64,000 bases of DNA, taken from assembly GCF_023208015.1 (NCBI RefSeq), contig NZ_CP051627.1, positions 2,480,001-2,544,000 on the forward strand, given 5' to 3'. This DNA comes from Thermobifida alba (GTDB taxonomy: Bacteria > Actinomycetota > Actinomycetes > Streptosporangiales > Streptosporangiaceae). The notes under the pieces were generated by a model. It made no database searches, was not told the origin of the DNA, and worked only from the letters and a program-made list of their open reading frames with translations. Position 1 is the first letter of the stretch, and every line of letters begins with the position of its first letter. The position numbers were made by a program, and so were the translations under genes. Below are positions 32,841-42,243 of this stretch, in pieces.

Positions 32841-34955
32841 CTACTGTCCCGGGCGCGGGTCGAGCATCGGAGGCCTCGGGCGGCGCGGGGCGGACAGCTG
32901 CCCGCCGGGGCGGGGCCGCGGGGACAGGTCCGCCAGGTCGCCCAGGGCGGCGCGCACCGACACGACCCGCTCCGGGTTGGTGACCAGGTCCTCCAGGAAC
33001 ACCGGTTCGCCCTCGCCGTCGGTCAGCGGGATGCGCCAGTTCGGGTATCCGCTGCTGGTCCCCGGCTGGTTCTGCATGCGGTGGTCGCCGACCAGGTCGG
33101 TCAGGGCCACGCCGACCAGTGCGGAGGGGGTGCGCGCCAGATAGCCGTGCAGGGCGGTGACCACCGCGGCGGGGTCGGCCACCGGGTCGACCGACGGATC
33201 CAGCAGGCCCAGCTCCACCAGCAGTGCACGCCAGGCGGCGACCCGAGCCTCGGCGTCGGCGCGTTCCTCCTCCACCGGGCGGGTCAGCAGGTTGAGGTGG
33301 GCGCGCAGTTCCACGTGCTCGGCCATGACGTAGGAGGCGACCGGCGGCAGGTCGTGGGTGGCCACGGTGGCCAGGCAGTCGGTGCGCCAGGTCTCGGGGC
33401 GGCGCAGGGCCCCCTGCCCGTCGTGTTCGAACCACAGCACCGAGGTGCCCAGCACCCCGCGTTCGCCCAGGTGGTCGCGGACCCACGGTTCGACGGTGCC
33501 CAGGTCCTCGCCCACCACCAGGACGCCGGACTCGTGGGCGGCCAGCAGCAGCGCGCCGACCATTCCCTCGTGGTCGTAGCGCACGTAGGCGCCGTCGGCC
33601 GCCGAGGCGCCCTCGGGCACCCACCACAGCCGGAACAGCCCCATGACGTGGTCCATGCGGATGCCGCCGGCGTGCCGCGCCACCTGGCGCAGCTGCTCCA
33701 GGAAGGGGCCGTAGCCCCGCTCGGCGAGGCGGACCGGGTGCCAGGGCGGCTGTCCCCAGTCCTGTCCCTGCTGGTTGAACTCGTCCGGGGGCGCCCCGAT
33801 GTGGACGCCGGGAACGAGCGTGTCGCGGTACATCCACGCGTCCGCGCCGCCGCTCTGCGCGCCCACCGCGAGGTCGTGCACGATCCCGATGTCCATCCCG
33901 GCCCGGCGGGCGCCCGCCTGGGCGTCGGCGAGCTGTCCGTCCAGGATCCACTGCGCCCAGCGGTGGAAGTCGACCCGCCGCCGGCGGCGCCGCGCCTCGT
34001 CGCGGACCGCCTCGGATCCGGGGTCGCGCAGCGGTTCGGGCCAGCGGCGGTGGTCGGGGCCGTACTCCTCGGCGATCGCGCACCAGGTGGCGTAGGACTC
34101 CAGCGCCTCGCCCTCCCGGTCCAGGTAGGCGCGGAAGGCCTCCTCCCGGTCGGTGGAGCGCCGCACCCCGTGGAGGATCTCCAGCGCGGCGCGTTTGGCC
34201 TGCCAGACCGCGTCGCGGTCCAGCAGGTCGGCGGTGCGTCCCCGGTCGCGCAGCGGACGGGCGAGCCGCTGGATCGTCTCGCGCTGCACGGAGTTGAGCC
34301 GAGCGTACTCGGGGACGTCCTCGATCCGCAGGTAGAGAGGGCTGGCGTAGCGGCGGCCCACCGGCAGGTAGGGGGAGTCCTGCAGGGGCGGCAGCGGTTC
34401 GGTGGCGTGGAGCGGGTTGACGAGGGTGAAGGACGCGCCCAGGTCGCGGGCCGCCCAGGCGGACAGTTCGGCGAGGTCGTGCAGGTCCCCCAGGGCCCAG
34501 GAGACGCGGGAGCGGACCGAGTACAGCTGCGTCATCAGGCCCCACACACGGCGGCGCGTGGAGCGCGCCAGCCGGTCGGGCACCACCAGCAGGGGAACGG
34601 CGCGGCGGCCGCGGTCGTGCTCCACGTGCAGCCGGTGCACGCCCAGTGGAAGGGCCGCCCCGATCTCGGCGTGCCCCCCGTCGGCGAGTTCCACCCGGGT
34701 GCGGGCGCCGGCGGGGAGCGTCAGCTGCGGGACGCGTCCCCGGCGGACGACGACGGCCGGGGGCAGCGGGTGCGCGGCCCGGTGCTCCCGGAGCTCGGCG
34801 AGGGCGGCGGCGGGGTCGCTGACGTCCACTCCCAGGGCGGTGAGCACGTGGCGCAGGGTGTCCACGGAGACCGTGGTCCAGGTCCCCCGCCAGTCCACGT
34901 AGTTCGTCGAGACGCCGTGCTCCTCGGCCAGCCGGACCAGTTCAGCATCGCTCAC
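32841..34955 (-). CDS. malQ: 4-alpha-glucanotransferase (amylomaltase, GH77)
   Basis: Transfers alpha-1,4-glucan segments in glycogen and maltodextrin metabolism. 704 aa, the long actinobacterial form with an N-terminal extension (about 1-130) ahead of the barrel. Catalytic nucleophile Asp in GGIRMDHVMGLFR, acid/base Glu in VLVVGEDLGTVEP, third Asp in VATHDLPPVAS; other family motifs are NPLHATEPLPPLQDSPYLP and DEFNQQGQDWGQPPW. GTG start at 34953-34955. Stand-alone gene. Confidence 0.94.
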   Translation of the reverse strand: MSDAELVRLAEEHGVSTNYVDWRGTWTTVSVDTLRHVLTALGVDVSDPAAALAELREHRAAHPLPPAVVVRRGRVPQLTLPAGARTRVELADGGHAEIGAALPLGVHRLHVEHDRGRRAVPLLVVPDRLARSTRRRVWGLMTQLYSVRSRVSWALGDLHDLAELSAWAARDLGASFTLVNPLHATEPLPPLQDSPYLPVGRRYASPLYLRIEDVPEYARLNSVQRETIQRLARPLRDRGRTADLLDRDAVWQAKRAALEILHGVRRSTDREEAFRAYLDREGEALESYATWCAIAEEYGPDHRRWPEPLRDPGSEAVRDEARRRRRRVDFHRWAQWILDGQLADAQAGARRAGMDIGIVHDLAVGAQSGGADAWMYRDTLVPGVHIGAPPDEFNQQGQDWGQPPWHPVRLAERGYGPFLEQLRQVARHAGGIRMDHVMGLFRLWWVPEGASAADGAYVRYDHEGMVGALLLAAHESGVLVVGEDLGTVEPWVRDHLGERGVLGTSVLWFEHDGQGALRRPETWRTDCLATVATHDLPPVASYVMAEHVELRAHLNLLTRPVEEERADAEARVAAWRALLVELGLLDPSVDPVADPAAVVTALHGYLARTPSALVGVALTDLVGDHRMQNQPGTSSGYPNWRIPLTDGEGEPVFLEDLVTNPERVVSVRAALGDLADLSPRPRPGGQLSAPRRPRPPMLDPRPGQ

Positions 34956-35110
34956 ACCACCCGATCATGCCGCAGCGCGGCCCTGATCAGCGGGATCTGC
35001 GGCCCGCCAGTCGCGAAGTCGTCCGGTTTTCGCCGCTTCGGCGAAGATCCGCTCTGGTGTGGGCCGAAAGACGGGAAAAGTCATCCCATGAATCCGGTCA
35101 TACTGTTCTG

Positions 35111-36358
35111 GTGCTCAACTCCTACCGTCCGTTGCTGTCCGTCCCCCATCTGCCCGGGCTCTTCGCCTGGTCGCTGGCGGCCCGGCTGAACATCGCCGGA
35201 CTGCCGATCGGCATCACCTTCCTGGTGGCCGACTGGACCGGCTCCTACGCCCTGGCCGGAGCGGTCAGCACCACCCTGACCGTGGGGGCCGCGGTGGCCG
35301 GACCGCTGCGCGGCCGCAGCGCCGACCGGGGACGCACCGACCGGCTCATGGCCCTGTGCGGACTCTGCTACGGGGTCGGGCTGGTGGCGCTGGCCCTGCT
35401 GCCCGCCGCGCTGTGGTGGCTGGCCTTCCCCCTGTCCCTGGTCACCGGTCTGTTCACGCCTCCGGCCTCCCAGGTGGGCCGTGCGCTGTGGCCCCGGCTG
35501 ACCTCGGGGCGGACCCGCACCGCCATGTACGCGGCCGAGTCCACTTTCCAGGAACTCGTGTTCGTCCTGGGGCCGCTGGTGGCGGCCGCGGCCGTGGGCG
35601 TGGGCGGGGGCGCCGGGGCGGTGCTGCTGATCGCTGCGGTGTCGGTGGCGGGCTCCGGGGGGTTCGCCCTGACGATCCGCAGGGCGGGCCTGGCCTCCCC
35701 TCCGGCGTCCGGCCCCGACACCGCGGACCACGCGCGGCGGCACCGGTCCCTGCTGCTGCGGCCGGAGCTGTCGCTGCTGGTCGCCGTGTGCATGCTGCTG
35801 ATCGCCGGGCTGGCGGCGGTGGACCTCGTCATCGTGGCCTGGGCGCGGGAGATGGGCCGTCCCGGCGTCGCCGGGGTGCTCGCCGCCCTCTGGTCCTTCG
35901 GTTCCCTGGTCGGCGGACTGGTCGCGGGCGGGCTGGCGGGCCCGCCGCGGCTGAGCCGCCGGGCGTTCGCCGCCACGGCGGGCGTCGCGCTGCTGATCCC
36001 GCTGCTGCCGCCGGTGCTGGAACTGCCCTCGCCGTGGCTGCTGATCCCGGTGCTGTTCGTCGCCGGCCTGGCGATCGCCCCGACGCTGGCGGCGGCCACC
36101 GAGCGGATCAGCGACGCCGCTCCGGCCCACCGGCGCGCCGAGGCGTTCGGCTGGATGAACACCGGCATCACCACCGGGGTGGCGTTCTCCGCCCCGGTGA
36201 CCGGGTGGCTGGTGGACTCGGGCGGTCCCGCCCTGGGCGTGGTGGGCGGCACGGTCATGGTGCTGCTGGCCGCCGCGCTCACCCTGGGCGTGGGACGGCT
36301 GGGCGGCACGGTTCCCGGCGACCCGGACGGCGGGGGCGGGGAGCGGGACGACGGGTAG
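35111..36358 (+). CDS. Major facilitator superfamily transporter
   Basis: 415 aa with about twelve membrane helices. Cytoplasmic loop 2-3 motif RGRSADRGRTDRLMA (MFS signature) and an AEAFGWMNTGITTGVAFSAP segment common to drug-efflux-type members. Substrate unknown. The GTG at 35111 has no Shine-Dalgarno; instead TACTGT (35101-35106) lies 4 bases upstream, so a leaderless mRNA is likely. The hydrophilic last 25 residues are Gly/Asp-rich. Confidence 0.85.
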   Translation: MLNSYRPLLSVPHLPGLFAWSLAARLNIAGLPIGITFLVADWTGSYALAGAVSTTLTVGAAVAGPLRGRSADRGRTDRLMALCGLCYGVGLVALALLPAALWWLAFPLSLVTGLFTPPASQVGRALWPRLTSGRTRTAMYAAESTFQELVFVLGPLVAAAAVGVGGGAGAVLLIAAVSVAGSGGFALTIRRAGLASPPASGPDTADHARRHRSLLLRPELSLLVAVCMLLIAGLAAVDLVIVAWAREMGRPGVAGVLAALWSFGSLVGGLVAGGLAGPPRLSRRAFAATAGVALLIPLLPPVLELPSPWLLIPVLFVAGLAIAPTLAAATERISDAAPAHRRAEAFGWMNTGITTGVAFSAPVTGWLVDSGGPALGVVGGTVMVLLAAALTLGVGRLGGTVPGDPDGGGGERDDG

Positions 36359-36370
36359 CCCCGGGAGTGC

Positions 36371-36396
36371 GCCTCCCGCTCCCGCCGGCGGGAGGC
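36371..36396. terminator. Hairpin between convergent MFS and amidase genes
   Basis: GCCTCCCGC pairs with GCGGGAGGC (9 bp, 8-base loop); an alternative CTCCCGCC/GGCGGGAG palindrome overlaps it. It lies in the 60-base gap between two stop codons. Confidence 0.65.
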
Positions 36397-36418
36397 GGCC
36401 GCGGGGTCCGGCGCCGGT

Positions 36419-37858
36419 CTAGCGGCGCCAGATCCCGGGGGTGCGGTCCAGCCACGGGCGGGCCGCCTCCAGTTGGGCGGACAGGGACAGCAGCGTGCCC
36501 TCCGCGCCGATCCGCCCGGCGAGCATCACGCCGACGGGCAGCCCGTCGGCGGTGGTGTGCAGCGGGAGGGTCACCGCGGGCTGGCCGGTGATGTTGTAGA
36601 CGTTGCCGAACGGGGTGAACGCGTTCATCCGCGCGAACTCCTCCGCCGGGTCCCCGGTGGCGGTGAAGTGCCCCAGCGGTACCGGGGGCGTGGCCAGCGT
36701 GGGGGTGAGGACCGCGTCGTAGGGGGCGAACACGGTCAGCGCGAGGCGGGCGAAGCGGCGCAGCTGCGCGACGGCCTCCACGTAGTCGGGGGCGGGGACG
36801 GCCCGTCCCCGCTCCCGCAGCCAGCGGGTCAGCGGGCGCAGCCGGTGCTCCTGCCCGTCCGGGACGGGGGCCGAGGCGGCCGCCACCGCCCACACGGTCG
36901 CGAAGTGGTCCATGTGGGAGCCGTCGAAGGGCGGTGTGATCTCGGTGACGTCGTGTCCCAGCTCCTCCAGCAGCCGGGCGGTCCCGTGGTGGGCCGCCAG
37001 CACGTCGGGGTGCACCTCGGTCCCGGGCAGCGGCGGGGTGGCGAAGCACGCCAGGCGCAGTCGGCCGGGGTCGCGCCGCGTGTGGGACAGGAAGGTCTCG
37101 CCCGCGGGCAGCGGCGGCGCCGGGAACGGGTCGCCGACGTCGCCGAGTGTGAGCGCGTCGAGCAGCAGGGCCGCGTCGGCGACCGTGCGGGCCAGCGGAC
37201 CGGTGACGGACAGTCCGATCGGGTCGGCGGTGCGCAGCGGCGCCGCGGTGACCCGGCCCCGGGTGGGTTTGATCCCGTACAGCCCGCACACGCTGGCGGG
37301 GATGCGGATCGAGCCGCCGCCGTCGCCGCCCTGGGCGAACGGCGCCAGTCCGGCGGCCACCGCGGCCGCCGCGCCGCCGCTGGAGCCGCCCGCCGAACGG
37401 GTCGTGTCCCACGGGGTGCGGGCGGGCGGGGCCACCTCGTTCTCGGTGTAGCAGGGCAGCCCGAACTCGGGGGTGTTGGTCTTGCCGGGCAGGACCGCCC
37501 CGGCGCGCCGCAGTTCGGCGACGTAGCCCTCGTCGGCGTCGGCGACGTGGTCGGCGAACACGCGCGACCCCCGGGTGCAGCGCACCCCGGCGACCATGTC
37601 CAGGTCCTTGACCGGCACGCACAGGCCCAGCAGCGCCGGCAGCCGCTCCGGGTCCTCCGCGAACAGCTGCTTCTCCGCGTTGCGGGCCTGCTGCCGGGCC
37701 AGTTCCGGCGTGACCGTGACGAAGGCGCCGACCTCGTCGCCGAGCCGTTCGATCCGGTCCAGGTAGTGGTCGGTGACCTCGACGGGCGACAGCTCCCTGC
37801 GGCGGAACAGCGCTGCCTGCCGCACCGCGGTCAGGTCGTGGATCTCGCTCACGGGCAC
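36419..37858 (-). CDS. Amidase signature family hydrolase
   Basis: 479 aa. The Ser-cisSer-Lys catalytic triad is visible: Lys in CVPVKDLDMVAG, cis-Ser in GGDGGGSIRIPASVCG, and nucleophile-region SAGGSSGGAAAAVAAG. Full domain length, no transamidation partners nearby, so a stand-alone amidase rather than GatA; resembles 6-aminohexanoate-cyclic-dimer-type hydrolases. The substrate cannot be told. The GTG at 37856-37858 or the in-frame GTG six bases later (37850-37852) may be used; TACCCT ends only two bases upstream, so translation is probably leaderless from the second. Confidence 0.88.
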   Translation of the reverse strand: MPVSEIHDLTAVRQAALFRRRELSPVEVTDHYLDRIERLGDEVGAFVTVTPELARQQARNAEKQLFAEDPERLPALLGLCVPVKDLDMVAGVRCTRGSRVFADHVADADEGYVAELRRAGAVLPGKTNTPEFGLPCYTENEVAPPARTPWDTTRSAGGSSGGAAAAVAAGLAPFAQGGDGGGSIRIPASVCGLYGIKPTRGRVTAAPLRTADPIGLSVTGPLARTVADAALLLDALTLGDVGDPFPAPPLPAGETFLSHTRRDPGRLRLACFATPPLPGTEVHPDVLAAHHGTARLLEELGHDVTEITPPFDGSHMDHFATVWAVAAASAPVPDGQEHRLRPLTRWLRERGRAVPAPDYVEAVAQLRRFARLALTVFAPYDAVLTPTLATPPVPLGHFTATGDPAEEFARMNAFTPFGNVYNITGQPAVTLPLHTTADGLPVGVMLAGRIGAEGTLLSLSAQLEAARPWLDRTPGIWRR

Positions 37859-38034
37859 CGAGGGTAGACGGGGCCGGCGGCCCGCGGGACGTCGGAAAGT
37901 CCCCTACGTCCCGGACGAAAACGGGCGAGTATTCATTCTTCCCAGGTAGCGGGGGAGAAACACCCGTAGGAAAGCGTCGGGAGGGGAACAAAAGTATGAG
38001 CCCTGGCGGACTAGGACCGCGCTCCGGATCGAAC

Positions 38035-38040
38035 TACCCT
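38035..38040 (+). promoter_or_regulatory. -10 box of the NERD-like gene
   Basis: TACCCT 8 bases upstream of the GTG at 38049. Transcription should start within a base or two of the start codon, giving a leaderless mRNA. Confidence 0.55.
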
Positions 38041-38048
38041 TCTGAGAC

Positions 38049-38867
38049 GTGGAATCGGCAACCAGCACCAGACCGGACGAGCCCCCGACCGCCGACGGCA
38101 AGGACCGGCGGGAGAACGGGGCCCCCTCCCCCTTCACCCGGCCCACCAGCAGTCCCACGGCCCCCAGGACGGACGTGCTGGTGCGGACCTACCGCTCGCT
38201 GCTGCGACCGGACACGGTGCGCCGCTGGCTGCCCCGGGCCGTCGCCTGCCTGGCGGCCGCGGTGGCCCTGGGACTGCTGTTCAGCAGCTGGCGCGTGGGC
38301 GTGACCGCCGGGGCCGCGGTGCTCGTCGGATTCATCGTCCACACCTCCCAGCGCCAGTCCGAGGTCCCGCAGTGGCGCAGGCCCTCCTCCGCCCAGCGGC
38401 GCACCGAGGCGCAGCTGAAGGTCATGCAGCGCTTCGGCTACCGGGTGCTGCACGCCCGGCGCATCCAGGACGGCAACGGCCAGATCGACCACTTCATCGT
38501 GGGGCGGCGCGGCGCCTTCGCCATCGACTCCGAGTCCTGGGACAAGCGGCTGCCGCTCCGCAACAAACTGGAGAAGCTCTACCACGGCCGGTTCTCCAAG
38601 AACGAGCGCATCGACGAGGCGCTGGCCGAGGCGCGCAACGCCGAACGGCTGATCAGCGAGGAACTGGGCCGCGAGATCAAGGTGCGCGCCGCGCTGGCGA
38701 TCTACGGCCCCAGCATGCCCTGGGACAGCCACCGGCTGCGCGGGGTCGACATCATCGTCGGCACCAAGGTCCGCAAGTGGCTGCGCAGCGGCAAGGACCG
38801 GCTGACCGAGGAGGAGATCGAGGAGATCTACCGGGCAGCCCAGAAGGTCCTGCCGCCGCGGTACTGA
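38049..38867 (+). CDS. NERD-domain-like membrane protein
   Basis: 272 aa. The N-terminal 65 residues are polar and Pro-rich, then two membrane segments (about 65-100), then a cytoplasmic domain: AEAQLKVMQRFGYRVLHARR, NGQIDHFIVGRRGAFAIDSE, SWDKRLPL. The D-H-F-I-V...G..AIDSE pattern is that of the nuclease-related NERD domain, with the IDH and DSE acids in place. Function unknown; NERD proteins are often linked to DNA uptake or processing. GTG start without Shine-Dalgarno. Confidence 0.75.
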   Translation: MESATSTRPDEPPTADGKDRRENGAPSPFTRPTSSPTAPRTDVLVRTYRSLLRPDTVRRWLPRAVACLAAAVALGLLFSSWRVGVTAGAAVLVGFIVHTSQRQSEVPQWRRPSSAQRRTEAQLKVMQRFGYRVLHARRIQDGNGQIDHFIVGRRGAFAIDSESWDKRLPLRNKLEKLYHGRFSKNERIDEALAEARNAERLISEELGREIKVRAALAIYGPSMPWDSHRLRGVDIIVGTKVRKWLRSGKDRLTEEEIEEIYRAAQKVLPPRY

Positions 38868-38897
38868 CCCCGCACCGCCGTTCGCGCCAAGGCGGCG

Positions 38898-38959
38898 GCC
38901 GCAGACACCCGGCCTTCCCGGCGCCGCGCACGGCTCCGGGAAGGCCGGGTGTCTGCGGC
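38898..38959 (+). terminator. Terminator, 24-bp perfect stem
   Basis: Arms 38898-38921 and 38936-38959 are complementary over 24 bp with a 14-base loop, 30 bases after the NERD-like gene. It is the longest perfect stem in the window. Confidence 0.88.
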
Positions 38960-39119
38960 GTCGACGGTCGACCGGGGGGACTACCATCGGTAGAACGACT
39001 CCAGTTTCGACCCGGTGCGGCACCCTCCACAGGGCACGCCGCGCGGACCGTCGGCGGGGACCCCACCGTTTCCGTCCCGTCGCCGGTGCCGGTTCTTCTC
39101 TCGACGGGAGCAGACTTCC

Positions 39120-40991
39120 ATGCCCGCGCTTCGTTCACGGACGGTCACCCACGGCAGGAACATGGCCGGTGCGCGCGCGCTGCTGCGCGCCACCGGCGTG
39201 GCACGTGAGGACTTCGGCAAACCCATCGTGGCGGTGGCCAACAGCTTCACCCAGTTCGTGCCCGGACACGTGCACCTGCGCGAGGTCGCCGACGTCGTGG
39301 CCGACGCGGTGCGCGCGGCGGGCGGTGTGCCGCGCGAGTTCAACACCATCGCGGTCGACGACGGCATCGCCATGGGCCACGGCGGCATGCTGTACTCCCT
39401 GCCCAGTCGCGAACTGATCGCCGACGCCGTGGAGTACATGGTCAACGCGCACTGCGCCGACGCCCTGGTGTGCGTGTCCAACTGCGACAAGATCACCCCC
39501 GGCATGCTGCTGGCCGCGCTGCGGCTGAACATCCCCACCGTGTTCGTCTCCGGCGGGCCGATGGAGGCCGGGAAGGTCACCGTCGTCGACGGCACCGCCA
39601 CCACGGTGCGCAAGCTCGACCTGATCAACCCGATGATCGCCGCCGCCGACGAGAGCGTCTCGCAGAGCGAGCTGGACGCCCTGGAGGAGGCGGCCTGCCC
39701 CACCTGCGGCTCCTGCTCGGGCATGTTCACCGCCAACTCGATGAACTGCCTGACCGAGGCCATCGGCCTGGCGCTGCCCGGCAACGGCACCGTGCTCGCC
39801 ACGCACACCGCGCGCAAGCAGCTCTACCAGGACGCGGGGCGGCTCGTCGTGGAGGCGGCGCGCCGCTACTACGAGGAGGACGACGAGTCGGTGCTGCCGC
39901 TGTCCATCGCCTCCCCGGCGGCGTTCGGCAACGCGATGGCGCTGGACGTGGCGATGGGCGGCTCCACCAACACGATCCTGCACCTGCTGGCCGCGGCCAC
40001 CGAGGCGGGCGTGGACTTCGGGCTGGACGAGATCGACGCGCTGTCGCGCCGGGTGCCGTGCCTGTGCAAGGTCGCCCCGAACACCGACCGGTACCACATC
40101 GAGGACGTGCACCGGGCGGGCGGCATCCCCGCGATCCTGGGCGAGCTGGCCCGCGCCGGGCTGCTGGACACCTCGCTGCCCACGGTGCACGGCATGACGG
40201 TCGGCGAGTACCTGGACGCCTGGGACATCGCCTCGCCGAACGTGCGCCCCGAGGCGGTGGAGCTGTTCCACGCCGCCCCCGGCGGGAAGCGCAGCACCGA
40301 GGCGTTCTCGCAGAACACCCGGTGGGACTCGCTGGACCTGGACCGCGTCTCCGGATGCATCCGCTCGGTCGAGCACGCCTACACCGCCGACGGCGGCCTG
40401 GCCGTGCTCAAGGGCAACCTCGCTCCCGACGGCGCGATCGTCAAGACCGCCGGCGTGGAGGAGGAGCTGTGGACCTTCAGCGGTCCGGCCAAGGTGTTCG
40501 AGAGCCAGGAGGACGCCGTGGACGGCATCCTCAACAAGGCGGTCCAGCCCGGTGACGTGGTGGTCATCCGCTACGAGGGCCCCAAGGGCGGTCCGGGCAT
40601 GCAGGAGATGCTGTACCCGACGAGCTTCCTCAAGGGCCGTGGGCTGGGCAAGGCGTGCGCGCTGGTCACCGACGGCCGGTTCTCCGGCGGCACCTCGGGG
40701 CTGTCCATCGGGCACGCCTCCCCCGAGGCGGCGGCCGGGGGCGACATCGCCCTGGTCGAGGACGGCGACATCATCACCATCGACATCCCCAACCGGTCGA
40801 TCACCCTTGAGGTCGCCGAGGACGAGCTGAACACCCGCCGGGAGCGGCTGCTCAAGGAGCTGGGCGGGTTCCGGCCGCGGGACCGGCAGCGGCCGGTGAG
40901 CGCGGCGCTGCGCGCCTACGCGGCGATGGCCACCTCGGCCTCCACCGGTGCGGCCCGCGACGTCACCCAGGTCGAGCGGCACCGCTCCTGA
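39120..40991 (+). CDS. ilvD: Dihydroxy-acid dehydratase
   Basis: Iron-sulfur enzyme of isoleucine/valine synthesis that dehydrates 2,3-dihydroxy acids. 623 aa, the E. coli-length form. Cluster ligands are in [12 protein letters not shown] and [21 protein letters not shown] and PEGGSER-type loops are replaced by the usual [21 protein letters not shown]-terminal [20 protein letters not shown] holds the substrate carboxylate site. ATG at 39120, with GGGAGCAG about 9 bases upstream. A TACCAT in a CTACC-ATC-GGTAG dyad near 38981 is a likely promoter; I see no leader peptide rich in branched-chain residues. Confidence 0.96.
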   Translation: MPALRSRTVTHGRNMAGARALLRATGVAREDFGKPIVAVANSFTQFVPGHVHLREVADVVADAVRAAGGVPREFNTIAVDDGIAMGHGGMLYSLPSRELIADAVEYMVNAHCADALVCVSNCDKITPGMLLAALRLNIPTVFVSGGPMEAGKVTVVDGTATTVRKLDLINPMIAAADESVSQSELDALEEAACPTCGSCSGMFTANSMNCLTEAIGLALPGNGTVLATHTARKQLYQDAGRLVVEAARRYYEEDDESVLPLSIASPAAFGNAMALDVAMGGSTNTILHLLAAATEAGVDFGLDEIDALSRRVPCLCKVAPNTDRYHIEDVHRAGGIPAILGELARAGLLDTSLPTVHGMTVGEYLDAWDIASPNVRPEAVELFHAAPGGKRSTEAFSQNTRWDSLDLDRVSGCIRSVEHAYTADGGLAVLKGNLAPDGAIVKTAGVEEELWTFSGPAKVFESQEDAVDGILNKAVQPGDVVVIRYEGPKGGPGMQEMLYPTSFLKGRGLGKACALVTDGRFSGGTSGLSIGHASPEAAAGGDIALVEDGDIITIDIPNRSITLEVAEDELNTRRERLLKELGGFRPRDRQRPVSAALRAYAAMATSASTGAARDVTQVERHRS

Positions 40992-41000
40992 GACCCGTGC

Positions 41001-41032
41001 GGCGGGGCCCGGCCACGTGGCCGGGCCCCGCC
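41001..41032. terminator. Bidirectional terminator palindrome
   Basis: 32-bp perfect palindrome between the convergent ilvD and FmdB-type genes, 9 bases after ilvD. Confidence 0.85.
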
Positions 41033-41049
41033 CGTGTCACGGGGACGGG

Positions 41050-41253
41050 TCAGCCGCAGCAGCCGCCCCCGCAGCAGCCGCCCCCGGCCGGGCGCGGGCT
41101 CTGGGCCAGGCCGCTCACCCCGACGGTGGACAGCAGCTTGACGGTGTCGTCGTGCCCGTGCGGGCACTCGGCCGGTTCGTTGGCCTCGGCCATGGGCCGG
41201 GACACTTCGAAGGTCTCGCCGCAGGCGCGGCAGCGGAACTCGTAACGAGGCAT
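41050..41253 (-). CDS. FmdB family zinc-ribbon protein
   Basis: 67 aa. The zinc ribbon reads MPRYEFRCRACGETFEVSRP and then AECPHGH: a CxxC followed by a C-P-H-G-H half-knuckle. The tail GGGCCGGGCCG is Cys/Gly-rich and may bind a metal. FmdB proteins are regulators or accessory factors of unknown target. ATG at 41251-41253. It follows the HNH gene in the same direction with a gap of 148 bases. Confidence 0.88.
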   Translation of the reverse strand: MPRYEFRCRACGETFEVSRPMAEANEPAECPHGHDDTVKLLSTVGVSGLAQSPRPAGGGCCGGGCCG

Positions 41254-41401
41254 GGGATCAGCATACGACCGGGCGGTACGGCGGTTCGGGAGCCGTTCGG
41301 CGCGGACCGGGGCTCGGGACGCCCCCGTCGGTGGTCGGTGCTGTCGAGCGCTGGGGGCCCGGGGCCGGGTGGGACCGGGACCGGCCCCGGGAGCCCAGTG
41401 C

Positions 41402-41947
41402 TCAGACCCGCACTCTGGCCATGTAGGGGGCCCAGAGGGGGTCGCTGTGGTTCTCGCCGTTGATGAGGCGCCAGTGGACGCCCCGCGGAACCGTGGGGGT
41501 GACGTTCAGTTTCCAACCGAGCTCGTCGAGGAGCCGGTCGGCCTTACGGTGGTTGCAGGACCGGCAGGCCGCCACCACGTTCTCCCAGACGTGCTGGCCT
41601 CCGCGGCTGCGGGGGATGACGTGGTCGATGGTCTCGGCGCGCCTGTCGCAGTAGGCGCAGTGGTAGTTGTCGCGCCGCATGAGCGCCACCCTGGTCAGGG
41701 GGACCCTGCGCCGGTAGGGCACCCGGATGTAGCGGCGTAGTCGGATGACCGACGGCACCGACAGCGAGGCGGTGGTCGAGCGGAGCACGGCTCCCGTGGA
41801 GTCGCCGTGCACGACCTCGGCCTTCTCCCGCAGGACCAGCAGGACCGCGCGTCGCAGCGGCACCGTCGTCAGTGGTTCGTAGCTGGCGTTGAGCAGCAGC
41901 ACGTGACGGCGGACTGGACCGCCCTCCGTACCGCGTGAGGCGTTCAT
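41402..41947 (-). CDS. HNH endonuclease family protein
   Basis: 181 aa. The HNH fold has a zinc CAYC...CRSCN set around TIDHVIPRSRGGQHVWENVV. The N-terminal half (HVLLLNASYEPLTTVPLRRA, then VLLVLREKAEVVHGDS) is the conserved leader of the stand-alone actinobacterial HNH family that is present in most species and not tied to phage. The role is probably in DNA metabolism; unknown. ATG at 41945-41947 with CCGGAGG five bases upstream, both inside a perfect 20-bp palindrome (41937-41956), so its translation may be controlled by RNA folding. Confidence 0.9.
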   Translation of the reverse strand: MNASRGTEGGPVRRHVLLLNASYEPLTTVPLRRAVLLVLREKAEVVHGDSTGAVLRSTTASLSVPSVIRLRRYIRVPYRRRVPLTRVALMRRDNYHCAYCDRRAETIDHVIPRSRGGQHVWENVVAACRSCNHRKADRLLDELGWKLNVTPTVPRGVHWRLINGENHSDPLWAPYMARVRV

Positions 41948-41956
41948 GAACGCCTC
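41937..41956 (-). promoter_or_regulatory. Perfect 20-bp palindrome over the HNH gene start codon
   Basis: In the mRNA the sequence GAGGCGTT-CATG-AACGCCTC folds into an 8-bp stem: the Shine-Dalgarno GAGG pairs with the CCTC of codons 4-5 and the ATG sits in the 4-base loop. As DNA it is an exact palindrome that could also be an operator. Confidence 0.7.
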
Positions 41957-42243
41957 CGGGCGGCCGACGTGTCGGCCCCCCGTGTTTCCTCCCCGGCCAG
42001 CCTGTCAGCCAGCCAGGAGACCTCCCTGTGGACCGGCCGGACGGCCGGCACTCTTCGCGTTGCCACACGGACCTCCCGTGGGTGGTTCCCGCCGAGTGAT
42101 GTCCCTCATTCAGTTTGCTTGGTCGGGGTTGGCCGCCGCCACCCCATTTCACCGCCGTGCTACCGAAAAACCTCCACTTCACGTCCCCGGGGCGGACAGC
42201 GGCCCGCTCCGGGCGCCGCGGCGCTGCGGCTAGAGTGCTGGGC
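41948..42243. other. Divergent region between HNH and prolyl oligopeptidase genes
   Basis: About 296 bases. The left end contains half the start-codon palindrome, the right end the oligopeptidase -10 box. ATTCAGTTTGCTT (near 42110) and CGAAAAACC (near 42164) are less GC-rich spots that may be promoter elements. No gene is seen. Confidence 0.35.
42231..42236 (+). promoter_or_regulatory. -10 box of the prolyl oligopeptidase gene
   Basis: TAGAGT ends 7 bases before the ATG at 42244. No Shine-Dalgarno lies between, so the mRNA is probably leaderless. Confidence 0.6.
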
